DNA from: Leucobacter celer subsp. astrifaciens | GTDB lineage: Bacteria; Actinomycetota; Actinomycetes; Actinomycetales; Microbacteriaceae | Assembly: GCF_001273835.1 (NCBI RefSeq) | Contig: NZ_JHEI01000132.1 | Span: 248,001-312,000 of the forward strand | Direction of reading: 5' to 3' | DNA: 64,000 nt | Shown here: positions 8,578-16,768 of the stretch, one piece after another | Layout of the letters: each line of letters starts with the position of its first letter | Numbering within the stretch: the stretch's first letter is position 1 | Translations under genes and position numbers: made by a program | Notes under the pieces: model-generated | Told to the model about the DNA's origin: nothing | The model's database searches: none | Seen by the model: only the letters and a program-made list of their open reading frames with translations

Positions 8578-10158
8578 ATGAGCAGTTCTTCTTCCCGTAC
8601 CCCCGCCGTCGTCCTCGGCGCCGCACCGCTGACCGTCGCGGACGTCGTCGCCGTCGCCCGAGAGGACGCACCCGTCGAGCTCTCCTCGGAGGCGCTCGCG
8701 CGCGTCGCCGCGAGCCGGCAGATCATCGAGGATCTGGCGAACGACAGCCGGCCCCACTACGGCGTCTCCACCGGCTTCGGCGCACTCGCCAAGGTGCAGA
8801 TCCCGGTCGAGAAGCGCCAGCAGCTGCAGCGCAGCCTCATCCGCTCGCACGCGGCGGGCACGGGCCCGGAGGTCGAGCGGGAGGTGGCGCGCGCGCTCAT
8901 GCTGCTGCGCCTGAACACCCTCGCGACCGGCCGCACGGGTGTGCGCCCGGTCGTGGTCGAGACCTACGCGACCATTCTCAACGCCGGCATCACGCCCGTG
9001 GTGCACGAGTACGGTTCGCTCGGCTGCTCGGGCGACCTCAGCCCGCTCGCGCACTGCGCGCTCACGCTGATGGGCGAGGGAGAGGTGCGCGTCTCGCGGG
9101 ACCCGCACGCCGCTCCGGTGCCGGCGGCGGACGCGCTCGCCGCTGCCGGCATCGCGCCGCTCGTGCTGGCCGAGAAGGAGGGGCTGGCCCTCATCAACGG
9201 CACCGACGGCATGCTCGGCATGCTCTGCCTCGCGCTGCACGATCTCACGCGGCTGCTGGCGGTCGCCGACGTCGCCGCCGCCGCGAGCGTCGAGGCGCTG
9301 ACCGGCACCGACGCGGTGTTCGCCGCCGATCTGCAGGCGCTGCGCCCGCACCCCGGCCAGGCGAGCGCGGCAGCCAACATGCGCAGCGTGCTCGACGGCT
9401 CGGGTCTGATCCAGCGCCCGCGCGAGGGCGAATTCACGCGGGTGCAGGACGCCTACTCGCTGCGCTGCGCACCGCAGGTGCACGGGGCGGCGCGCGACAC
9501 CGCCGCCCACGCCGCGCGGGTCGCGGCGGTCGAGCTGGTGTCGGCCGTCGACAACCCGGTCGTCACCCTCGACGGCCGCGTGGAGTCGAACGGCAACTTC
9601 CACGGCGCCCCCGTCGCCTATGTGCTCGACTTCCTCGCCATCGCGGTCGCCGACGTGGCCAGTATCTCCGAGCGCCGCACCGACCGCTTCCTCGACGTGG
9701 CGCGCAATCACGGCCTGCCGCCCTTCCTCGCGGCCGACGCCGGCCTGGACTCGGGCCTCATGATCGCGCAGTACACCGCCGCGGGCATCGTGTCCGAGCT
9801 CAAGCGCCTCGCGGCTCCCGCCTCGGTCGATTCGATCCCCTCGTCGGCGATGCAGGAGGACCACGTCTCGATGGGCTGGCACGCGGGACGCAAGCTGCGC
9901 CGCGCCGTCGACGGCCTGGCGCGCGTGCTCGGGATCGAGCTGCTCGCCTCCACCCGGGCGCTCGACTTCCGCTCGGCTGCGGGCGAGGGCGCCCCCGCGC
10001 CCGCGACGGCGGCCGTTCACGCGCTCTTCCGCACCCGCATCTCGGAGCCCGACACCGATTCCTTCCTCTCGCCGACCATCGCCGTGGCCCACGAGTTCGT
10101 GGCGAGCGGAGAGGTGCTGACCGAGGTGGAGCGGGCGGTCGGCGCTCCGCTCGCCTGA
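8578..10158 (+). CDS. hutH: Histidine ammonia-lyase
   Basis: The enzyme deaminates histidine to urocanate. The 526 residues show the family core: YGVSTGFGALA, the MIO-forming segment GSLGCSGDLSPLAH (about residues 139-152) and QEDHVSMGW. The MIO prosthetic group is normally built from Ala-Ser-Gly; here it would come from Cys-Ser-Gly, a variant I recall from other actinobacterial HutH proteins. I placed the start at the ATG at 8578; ATGs at 8524 and 8563 are also in frame, but the N-terminal extension they add looks non-conserved. hutU and hutI are not in the window. Confidence 0.93.
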   Translation: MSSSSSRTPAVVLGAAPLTVADVVAVAREDAPVELSSEALARVAASRQIIEDLANDSRPHYGVSTGFGALAKVQIPVEKRQQLQRSLIRSHAAGTGPEVEREVARALMLLRLNTLATGRTGVRPVVVETYATILNAGITPVVHEYGSLGCSGDLSPLAHCALTLMGEGEVRVSRDPHAAPVPAADALAAAGIAPLVLAEKEGLALINGTDGMLGMLCLALHDLTRLLAVADVAAAASVEALTGTDAVFAADLQALRPHPGQASAAANMRSVLDGSGLIQRPREGEFTRVQDAYSLRCAPQVHGAARDTAAHAARVAAVELVSAVDNPVVTLDGRVESNGNFHGAPVAYVLDFLAIAVADVASISERRTDRFLDVARNHGLPPFLAADAGLDSGLMIAQYTAAGIVSELKRLAAPASVDSIPSSAMQEDHVSMGWHAGRKLRRAVDGLARVLGIELLASTRALDFRSAAGEGAPAPATAAVHALFRTRISEPDTDSFLSPTIAVAHEFVASGEVLTEVERAVGAPLA

Positions 10159-10190
10159 GCGAGTGCGATCCCGCACCCCGATCCTGTCGT

Positions 10191-10287
10191 TGAGAAACGC
10201 CGAGAAACGCCGAGAAACGCTGAGAAACACGGAGTCCCACATGGCTGCATCAGACCGTACGAGGCAGCCATGTGGGACTCCGCGTTT
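10191..10287. repeat. 10-bp tandem repeat joined to GGAGTC-type palindrome (copy 2)
   Basis: Between hutH and the IclR gene a GAGAAACGCC-like 10-mer is repeated about four times (10191-10229). It runs directly into an inverted repeat with 24-base arms at 10225-10248 and 10264-10287 (two mismatches). The palindrome shares the CGGAGTCCC and GGCTGC modules of the copy next to metY. Confidence 0.8.
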
Positions 10288-10335
10288 CGAGGGCGACCGG
10301 GCGGCGCGGGCGCCACGAGTCGACGGGCTGCGAGC

Positions 10336-11121
10336 GTGAGCGCGCCGAAGGTGCCCGCGGCCGATCAGACGCTGCGGATCCTCGGCCTGCTCGCCGGATC
10401 GCGGGGCCCGATGGCCGCCAGCATGATCGCGAGCCGGCTCGAGCTGCCGCGATCCACCGTCTATCAGCTGCTCGCCACGCTGCAGCAGCACGGCTTCGTG
10501 ATGCACCTGCCCGAGGAGAAGCGGTACGGACTCGGGATCGCCGCGGTCGAGCTGAGTTCGGCCTACGCCCGGCAGGAGCCGCTCGCGCGCATCGGCCGCC
10601 CGCTCGTGACGGCCCTCGTCGACCGGGTGCGTCAGAGCTGCCACCTCGCCGTGCCGCACGGCCGCGACGTGCTGTACGTGATCGAGGAGCGTGCGCCGGG
10701 ATCCCCGCACCTCGTCACCGATGTCGACGTGCGGCTGCCGATCCAGCTCACCGCGAGCGGGCGCGCGATCCTGGCGGCTCTGCCGAAGGCGCAGGTGCGG
10801 GCGCTGTTCCCGGATCGCGAGTCCTTCGTGCACCGCCACTCCGAGGGCGAGGACGCGATCGACCGCTACTCGCGGCTGCGCGCCGTGCTCGACGAGACGC
10901 GTGCGCGGGGGTTCGCGTTGGAGCGGGGGTCGGTGACCGCCGGCCTCGCGTCGATCGGCGTGCCCGTGCTCGATCATCGCGGCTGGCCGGTGGCCGCGCT
11001 CGCGGCGACGTTCGAGGAGAAGGACCTCGCCGACGAACGGCTCGCCGCGCTCGCCGCGGAGGTGCGGCGCACTGCGGAGACGCTGTCGGCGCGGATCCAC
11101 GGCCGGGCTGCGCGCAGCTGA
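10336..11121 (+). CDS. IclR-family transcriptional regulator
   Basis: The protein has 261 residues. An N-terminal winged helix-turn-helix (DQTLRILGLLAGSRGPMAASMIASRLELPRSTVYQLL) is followed by an IclR effector domain (ending ...GLASIGVPVLDHRGWPVAALAATF). It lies after hutH on the same strand and so probably controls histidine utilisation, with urocanate as a plausible ligand; this is inference. I chose the GTG at 10336. An ATG at 10270 is in frame but lies inside the palindromic repeat, so it is unlikely to be the natural start. Confidence 0.85.
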   Translation: MSAPKVPAADQTLRILGLLAGSRGPMAASMIASRLELPRSTVYQLLATLQQHGFVMHLPEEKRYGLGIAAVELSSAYARQEPLARIGRPLVTALVDRVRQSCHLAVPHGRDVLYVIEERAPGSPHLVTDVDVRLPIQLTASGRAILAALPKAQVRALFPDRESFVHRHSEGEDAIDRYSRLRAVLDETRARGFALERGSVTAGLASIGVPVLDHRGWPVAALAATFEEKDLADERLAALAAEVRRTAETLSARIHGRAARS

Positions 11122-11241
11122 CGGCCGTCTCGCTCGGTCCTGAGGGCCGTCCCGCTCGGTCCTGTGGGCCGGGCCGCGCGCGTCTGGACCAGCTGGTTTC
11201 CATATCCGACTGCAGAATCGCCTTCGCGCGCTGCAGTTCAT

Positions 11242-11333
11242 GGTTCCGCAGAAGATATGGGATCTGCAGGAGATATGGCCGATCCTGGTCTGAATCGCAT
11301 ATCCACGGCAGATCCCATATCTTCCGCGGAACC
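11242..11333. repeat. GCGGAAGATATG-type palindrome, copy 1
   Basis: Arms at 11242-11267 and 11308-11333 (26 bases, one mismatch) pair around a 40-base loop that itself contains GATATGG and CATATCC. It lies in the 422-bp gap 11122-11543 between the IclR gene and rplY. Apart from this element the gap shows only a possible -10 (TAGAAT, 11378-11383) for rplY; I see no gene or tRNA in it. Confidence 0.85.
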
Positions 11334-11543
11334 GTGCGCATCGACGGGAGCCGAGCCGCAGTAGTCTCGCGGCCGTGTAGAATAGTGAGCTGTACTTCGG
11401 CGAGGGGCGCTCCGGCGCCCGTGATCGACGCGGGACGGACTGCCTCAGCGGGCCATCTTGCTGCGTTACTACGCAAGTGCGAGACACCAATCCTGGCGGC
11501 ACGGCCGCCCTCATTGGGCGAGAGCCCGCAAGGAGAGAACATC

Positions 11544-12128
11544 ATGAGCAAGACCAATACGCTGGTCGCCTCCATCCGCGAGAGCTTCGGCAAGGGTGCA
11601 GCGCGCAAGCTGCGCGCCGTCGGGCAGACCCCGGCCGTCATCTACGGCCACGGCACCGACCCGGTGCACGTCTCGGTCGAGACCCACCCGCTGAGCCTCA
11701 TCATCCGTCACGCCAACGCGATCATCGAGCTCGACATCGAGGGCCGCAAGGAGCTCGTGCTGGTCAAGGACGTGCAGAAGGATCCGGTGCGCCAGATCAT
11801 CGAGCACATCGACCTGCTCGTCGTGAAGAAGGGCGAGACCGTCGAGGTCGAGGTGCCGATCCACGTCACCGGCGAGTCGTTCGCGGGCACCAACGCCCTG
11901 CAGGAGCTCAACACGCTGCACCTCAGCGTTCCCGCGACCTCCATCCCCGAGAACGTCGAGGTGAGCGTCGAGGGCCTCGAAGAGGGTGCGCACATCGTCA
12001 CCGGCGACATCGAGCTGCCGAAGGGCGCCAGCCTGCTCGGCGACGCCGACCTGCTCGTCGTCAACATCGTCGTGCCGCGCGGCGCCACGGCCGAGGAAGA
12101 GGCCGCTGAGGAAGCCGCTGCCGAGTAA
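11544..12128 (+). CDS. rplY: 50S ribosomal protein L25 (CTC/TL5 type)
   Basis: L25 binds 5S rRNA. This is the long CTC form: an N-terminal L25 domain (ESFGKGAARKLRAVGQTPAVIYG) plus a C-terminal TL5 beta domain and a short acidic Ala/Glu tail, 194 residues in total. The ATG has an AAGGAGAG ribosome-binding site. It begins the conserved order rplY-pth-mfd. Confidence 0.95.
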   Translation: MSKTNTLVASIRESFGKGAARKLRAVGQTPAVIYGHGTDPVHVSVETHPLSLIIRHANAIIELDIEGRKELVLVKDVQKDPVRQIIEHIDLLVVKKGETVEVEVPIHVTGESFAGTNALQELNTLHLSVPATSIPENVEVSVEGLEEGAHIVTGDIELPKGASLLGDADLLVVNIVVPRGATAEEEAAEEAAAE

Positions 12129-12142
12129 TCACTTACGGCGTT

Positions 12143-12177
12143 CGGGCCCGTGGAGCATCGCCTGCTCGACGGGCCCG
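12143..12177. terminator. Strong hairpin after rplY
   Basis: CGGGCCCGT and ACGGGCCCG pair, and an inner GAGCA/TGCTC extends the stem to about 14 bp with a TCGCC loop. There is no clear T-run, so it could terminate partially or be a processing site between rplY and pth. Confidence 0.6.
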
Positions 12178-12200
12178 TTCGCATTCTGCGAGGATGATCG

Positions 12201-12827
12201 ATGTTCTGGAGCAAGCGGAGAAAGACGGAGGATCGCGTGTCCGGTGACAGCTGGCTGATCGTCGGCCTGGGAAACCCCGGTGCCAAGTACGAGGCGACGC
12301 GGCACAACGTGGGGCAGATGGCGCTCGACGTGCTCGCCGATCGCATCGGCGGTCGGTTCTCGCCGCACAAGACCGGATCCCGGATCGCCGAGGGCAGGGT
12401 TCGGCCGGGCGGGCCCAAGCTCATCCTCGCCAAGTCGAACGGCTACATGAACACCTCGGGCGGCCCGGTCTCCGCGCTCGCCAAGTACTTCGACGTGGCG
12501 CCGGATCGCATCATCGTGATCCACGACGAGCTCGACCTGCCCTTCGACAGCGTCAAACTGAAGCAGAGCGGCGGGCACGGCGGGCACAACGGCCTGCGCG
12601 ACATCGCCAAGGCACTCGGCACTCCGGAGTTCCTGCGGGTGCGCGTCGGCATCGGCCGCCCGCCGGGGCAGCAGGACCCCGCCGACTACGTGCTGCGACC
12701 GTTCGGCACGAGCGAGCGGAGCACGCTCCCGGTGCTGCTCGAGGACGCGGCGGACGCGGCCGAGGCGATCGTGGACGAGGGCCTGCTGGCCGCGCAGCAG
12801 CGATTCCACGGGCGGGCCGCGAAATGA
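12201..12827 (+). CDS. pth: Peptidyl-tRNA hydrolase
   Basis: Pth recycles peptidyl-tRNA released from stalled ribosomes. Family motifs are all present: VGLGNPGAKYEATRHNVG with the catalytic His, GYMNTSGG and HDELDLPF. With the ATG at 12201 it has 208 residues; a GTG at 12237 with a better-placed GGAGG would give 196 residues and removes a Lys/Arg-rich N-terminus, so the start is uncertain. The stop overlaps the mfd start (ATGA). Confidence 0.94.
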   Translation: MFWSKRRKTEDRVSGDSWLIVGLGNPGAKYEATRHNVGQMALDVLADRIGGRFSPHKTGSRIAEGRVRPGGPKLILAKSNGYMNTSGGPVSALAKYFDVAPDRIIVIHDELDLPFDSVKLKQSGGHGGHNGLRDIAKALGTPEFLRVRVGIGRPPGQQDPADYVLRPFGTSERSTLPVLLEDAADAAEAIVDEGLLAAQQRFHGRAAK

Positions 12828-15800
12828 CGCTGCGGGGGATCGACCGGCTGCTCGAGGCCTCGCCGTCGTTCGCACGAGCGCTCGACGCGAGCCCCCTCGA
12901 TTCGGAGTTCTCGGTCGCCGAGGGGCTGCGCGCGCCGCTGATCGCCGGCCTGCTGCGACGCCGCCGCGAGGCGGGGGATCGCGGGGCGCTGCTCGTGATC
13001 GCCGCGACGAGCCGCGAGGCGGACGCGCTGCGCTCGGCACTCGCCTCTCTCGTGCCCGAGGCGCGGACCGCCGAGTTCCCCGCGTGGGAGACGCTGCCGC
13101 ACGAGCGGCTGAGCCCGAGCGCCGAGACGGTCGGGCGCCGCGCGGCGGCGCTGCGGTTGCTGCGCGAGCACGACCCGGCACGCCCGCTCATCCTCGTGGC
13201 CTCGGTGCGGGCCGCGCTGCAGCCGGTCTCGCCGCACGCCGCCCAGGCCGAGCCTCTGGTGCTGCGCGCCGGGGAGACCCCGATGGTCGAGCGAGCGCAG
13301 CGACTCGAAACCAGGAGCGTGGCGGAACGGAATTCGAAGGCGTCGGATGGTTTCGACTCCGCTCCGCTTCGCTCAACCGGCGAGGTCGGCCTCGAAGCCA
13401 TCGCCCGCGGCCTGGTGCTGCGAGCCTACACGCGCGTGGACATGGTCACGAGGCGCGGCGAGTTCGCCGTGCGCGGCGGGATCCTCGACGTCTTCCCGCC
13501 GGAGGCCTCGCAGGCCGTGCGCGTGGACTTCTTCGGAGACGAGATCGACCAGATCCGTCGCTTTGCCGTGTCCGACCAGCGCAGCGCGGGCGACCCGCTC
13601 CCCGAGGTCGAGCTGTGGCCGGCGCGCGAGTTGCTGCTCACCGACGAGGTGCGCGAGCGCGCTGCGGAACTGCTGCCGCGCTTCCCGGCGCTCGGCGGGC
13701 TGCTCGAGAAGATGAGCCAGGGCATCCCCGTCGAAGGCATGGAGAGCCTCCTGCCGCAGCTCGTTCCCGGTGTGCAGCCTCTGACCGCACTGCTGCCCGA
13801 GGGCGGCGCGGTGCTCGTCGCGTCGCCCGAGCGGGTGGCGGGGCGCGCCGTGAGCCTGGCCGAGACCAACCGCGAATTCCTGGAGGCCGCCTGGATCGCG
13901 GCCACCGCCGGTGCCGATGCGCCGGTACCCACGGAGGACAGCGGCATGCTGTCCGTCGGCGAGCTGCGCGCGGCGTCGCACGGGCGGCCGTGGTGGACGG
14001 TCTCGACCTTCGTCGCCGGTGAGGACGTTGCTTCCTCGCCGGCTGAGCGAGCGGAGCGAGTCGAAGGATCGGAACCTGGATCGCTCGACGGTTTCGACTC
14101 GCTTCGCTCGCTCAACCAGCGGGATGATTCGCTCCGCTCGCTCAACCAGCGGGATGATTCGCTCCGCTCAATCGACGGAGACCCCCTCGCCGTCAACGTC
14201 GCCGGCGGAGCCTTCCCCCGGCACGCGGCCGGAGCCGATGCCACGGGCTCCGCGATCCGCCTGTTCTCCGAGCGCCTGCGCGACGGCTGGCACGTGATCG
14301 TCAGCGCCCAGGGCGTCGGCCTCGTGGAGCGGGCGCGCGACGTCCTCTCCGAGGCGGGTGCGGCGGCCCGCATGGTCGACGAACTTCCCGAGCGCCTCGA
14401 GGACGGCATCGTCTACCTCGTCGCGGGCACCGCGTGGTCGGGCTTCGAGAGCGCCGAGGCGAAGCTGCTGCTGGCCACCGAGGCGGAGTTCTTCGGGCGT
14501 TCGGTGGGGTCGCAGGTCGCGGGCGGGCAGAAGCTCGCGAAGCGGCGCGGCAAGAACGTGGTGGATCCGCTGAAGCTCGTCGCGGGCGACTACGTGGTGC
14601 ACGAGACCCACGGCATCGGGCGGTTCGTCGAGCTGACGCAGCGCATGGTGCCGACCGGCATCGGACGCGACGCGACGAAGGCCCTGCGCGAGTACCTCGT
14701 GCTCGAGTACGCGTCGAGCAAGCGCGGCATGCCCAAGGACAAGCTGTACGTGCCGACCGATCAGCTCGATCAGCTCTCCCGCTACGTCGGCGGTGAGGCC
14801 CCCGCCCTCTCCAAGATGGGCGGCAGCGACTGGGCCAACGCCAAGAAGAAGGCCCGCAAGGCGGTGCGCGACATCGCGGTGGAGCTCGTCAAGCTCTACT
14901 CCGCCCGTGTCGCGTCGAAGGGGCACGCGTTCTCTCCCGACACCCCGTGGCAGCACGAGCTGGAGGAGGCGTTCCCGTACGCGGAGACGCTCGACCAGCT
15001 CACCACGATCGATGAGGTGAAGCGCGACATGGAGCGCGAGATCCCGATGGATCGCCTCGTCGCTGGTGACGTCGGCTTCGGCAAGACGGAGGTCGCCGTG
15101 CGCGCCGCGTTCAAGGCGGTGCAGGACGGCAAGCAGGTCGCGATGCTCGTGCCGACCACGCTGCTCGTGAACCAGCACCTCGAGACCTTCCAGGATCGCT
15201 TCGCGGGGTTCCCCGTGCAGTTGCGGGCGCTCAGCCGTTTCCAGACCGACAAGGAAGCGAAGGAGACGACCGAGGGGCTCGCCGCGGGCACGATCGATGT
15301 CGTCATCGGCACGCACCGCCTGCTCTCCGACAACGTGCTCTACAAGGATCTCGGGCTGCTCATCATCGACGAGGAGCAGCGCTTCGGCGTCGAGCACAAG
15401 GACGCGCTGAAGAAGCTCAAGACCAACGTCGACATCCTCGCGATGAGTGCGACCCCGATCCCGCGCACGCTCGAGATGGCGGTCACCGGTATCCGCGAGA
15501 TGTCGACCCTCGCGACGGCTCCCGAAGACCGGCACCCGATCCTCACCTTCGTCGGCCCTCGCAGCGACAAGCAGATCACGGCCGCGATCCGGCGCGAGAT
15601 GCTGCGCGAGGGGCAGGTGTTCTTCGTGCACAACCGCGTCGCATCGATCAACCGGGTCGCCGCGCAGATCGCCGAGCTCGTACCCGAGGCCCGGGTCGCC
15701 GTGGCGCACGGCAAGCTGGGGGAGCACCAGCTCGAGCAGGTCGTGCAGGACTTCTGGGAGCGCAAGTTCGACGTGCTCGTCTCGACCACGATCATCGAGA

Positions 15801-16678
15801 CCGGCCTCGACATCGCCAACGCCAACACGATCATCATCGACGCCGCGGACAAATACGGTCTGAGCCAGCTGCATCAGCTGCGCGGTCGGGTCGGGCGCAG
15901 CCGCGAGCGCGCCTACGCCTACTTCCTCTACGACCCGGAGAAGCCGCTCACCGAGCACGCTCACGAGCGCCTCGAGACACTCGCGGCCAACAACGAGCTG
16001 GGGTCCGGCATGCAGGTGGCGCTCAAGGATCTCGAGCTGCGCGGTGCTGGCAACCTGCTCGGCGGCGAGCAGTCGGGCCACATCGCGGGTGTCGGCTTCG
16101 ACCTGTACCTGCGCATGATCGGCGAGGCGGTGAACACCTTCAAGGGGGAGGAATCGACCGGACCGGTCGAGCTGGTGCTCGAGCTGCCCGTCGACGCGCA
16201 CATCCCCGAGGAGTACGTGGAGAGCGAGCGCCTGAGACTCGAGGCCTACCAGAAGTTCTCGGCCGCCTCGCACCCGCAGGCTCCCGACGACCACGTGGCG
16301 CTGGTGCTCGAGGAGCTCACCGACCGCTACGGCGAGCCGCCGGCCGAGGTGCTGCGGCTGGCCGCCGTGTCCGCGCTGCGCCGGCGCGCAGCGCGCCTGG
16401 GCCTCTCGAAGGTCGTCGCGGCGGGACCCGCGCTCCGCATCGAACCCGTCAAGCTGCTCGACTCCCGGCGCATGCGCATGAACCGTATGTACCCGGGAGC
16501 ACGGTACACAGAGGCATCCGGCACGCTGCAGGTGCCGCTCCCGGGCGGCACCGCGTCGTCCCGGAGCCCGTTGGCCGGCGTCGGGCAGAAGAAGGTCGGC
16601 GACGAGAACGACATCGTCGCCTGGACGGCGCGGGTGCTCGCGACCCTGCTCGAGGAGGATGCGCCGGCGGGATCCTGA
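12824..16678 (+). CDS. mfd: Transcription-repair coupling factor with two repeat-derived insertions
   Basis: Mfd removes RNA polymerase stalled at DNA damage and recruits UvrA. The protein has 1,284 residues, about 100 more than usual. It has the UvrB-like N-terminal region, the CarD-like RNA polymerase-interaction domain (VAGDYVVHETHGIGRFVEL, about residue 585), the translocase motor with Walker A GDVGFGKTEVA (about 747) and DEEQ box (about 845), and a C-terminal TRCF domain. The extra length comes from two stretches encoded by the dispersed intergenic repeat, at about residues 154-186 (MVERAQRLETRS... to ...DSAPLRSTGE) and 405-452 (AERAERVE... to SLNQRDDSLR twice). Both keep the frame open. 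Mfd should still fold, since both inserts fall outside the motor domain. Confidence 0.93.
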   Translation: MTLRGIDRLLEASPSFARALDASPLDSEFSVAEGLRAPLIAGLLRRRREAGDRGALLVIAATSREADALRSALASLVPEARTAEFPAWETLPHERLSPSAETVGRRAAALRLLREHDPARPLILVASVRAALQPVSPHAAQAEPLVLRAGETPMVERAQRLETRSVAERNSKASDGFDSAPLRSTGEVGLEAIARGLVLRAYTRVDMVTRRGEFAVRGGILDVFPPEASQAVRVDFFGDEIDQIRRFAVSDQRSAGDPLPEVELWPARELLLTDEVRERAAELLPRFPALGGLLEKMSQGIPVEGMESLLPQLVPGVQPLTALLPEGGAVLVASPERVAGRAVSLAETNREFLEAAWIAATAGADAPVPTEDSGMLSVGELRAASHGRPWWTVSTFVAGEDVASSPAERAERVEGSEPGSLDGFDSLRSLNQRDDSLRSLNQRDDSLRSIDGDPLAVNVAGGAFPRHAAGADATGSAIRLFSERLRDGWHVIVSAQGVGLVERARDVLSEAGAAARMVDELPERLEDGIVYLVAGTAWSGFESAEAKLLLATEAEFFGRSVGSQVAGGQKLAKRRGKNVVDPLKLVAGDYVVHETHGIGRFVELTQRMVPTGIGRDATKALREYLVLEYASSKRGMPKDKLYVPTDQLDQLSRYVGGEAPALSKMGGSDWANAKKKARKAVRDIAVELVKLYSARVASKGHAFSPDTPWQHELEEAFPYAETLDQLTTIDEVKRDMEREIPMDRLVAGDVGFGKTEVAVRAAFKAVQDGKQVAMLVPTTLLVNQHLETFQDRFAGFPVQLRALSRFQTDKEAKETTEGLAAGTIDVVIGTHRLLSDNVLYKDLGLLIIDEEQRFGVEHKDALKKLKTNVDILAMSATPIPRTLEMAVTGIREMSTLATAPEDRHPILTFVGPRSDKQITAAIRREMLREGQVFFVHNRVASINRVAAQIAELVPEARVAVAHGKLGEHQLEQVVQDFWERKFDVLVSTTIIETGLDIANANTIIIDAADKYGLSQLHQLRGRVGRSRERAYAYFLYDPEKPLTEHAHERLETLAANNELGSGMQVALKDLELRGAGNLLGGEQSGHIAGVGFDLYLRMIGEAVNTFKGEESTGPVELVLELPVDAHIPEEYVESERLRLEAYQKFSAASHPQAPDDHVALVLEELTDRYGEPPAEVLRLAAVSALRRRAARLGLSKVVAAGPALRIEPVKLLDSRRMRMNRMYPGARYTEASGTLQVPLPGGTASSRSPLAGVGQKKVGDENDIVAWTARVLATLLEEDAPAGS
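13284..13381. repeat. Dispersed repeat inserted in frame in mfd (site 1)
   Basis: The segment opens with GTCGAGCGAGCG and closes with TTTCGACTCCGCTCCGC followed by TTCGCTCAACCGGCG, the same inverted-pair layout as the intergenic copies. It interrupts the N-terminal UvrB-like region of Mfd without a stop or frameshift. Confidence 0.85.
14037..14177. repeat. Dispersed repeat inserted in frame in mfd (site 2) with 30-bp tandem duplication
   Basis: The copy begins TGAGCGAGCGGAGCGAGTCG at 14043 and continues into the reverse arm TTTCGACTCGCTTCGCTCGC. It then carries an exact 30-bp tandem duplication (14108-14137 and 14138-14167), which encodes SLNQRDDSLR twice. Because the duplicated unit is a multiple of three, the frame is kept. 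Confidence 0.88.
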
Positions 16679-16702
16679 CCCGCAGGCCCTGCGGCACGGG
16701 GG

Positions 16703-16726
16703 GGGGATCCCGAATCCGGGATCCCC
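16703..16726. terminator. Hairpin after mfd
   Basis: GGGGATCCC and GGGATCCCC pair perfectly (9-10 bp) around a 4-6 base loop. It lies 25 bp past the mfd stop and between convergent genes. There is no T-run. Confidence 0.6.
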
Positions 16727-16768
16727 GACCAGATGCGCCCCGCCCCAGGTATCCGCGCTCGGGGGCCT

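Noticed and set aside
10270..10335. ATG at 10270 as the IclR gene start
   Set aside because: It lies in the arm of a dispersed palindrome and adds 22 residues without homology.
8560..11514. A 984-codon minus-strand frame across hutH and the IclR gene
   Set aside because: It is the reverse shadow of two well-supported genes and crosses the palindromes; composition is non-protein-like.
11122..11543. tRNA or structured RNA gene before rplY
   Set aside because: No cloverleaf could be folded; the only strong structure is the dispersed palindrome.
13284..14177. Mfd inserts as inteins
   Set aside because: They are far too short, lack splicing motifs and match the intergenic repeat.
14168..16294. 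A 708-codon minus-strand frame opposite mfd
   Set aside because: Its sequence mirrors the Mfd motor domain codons and has no recognisable domain.
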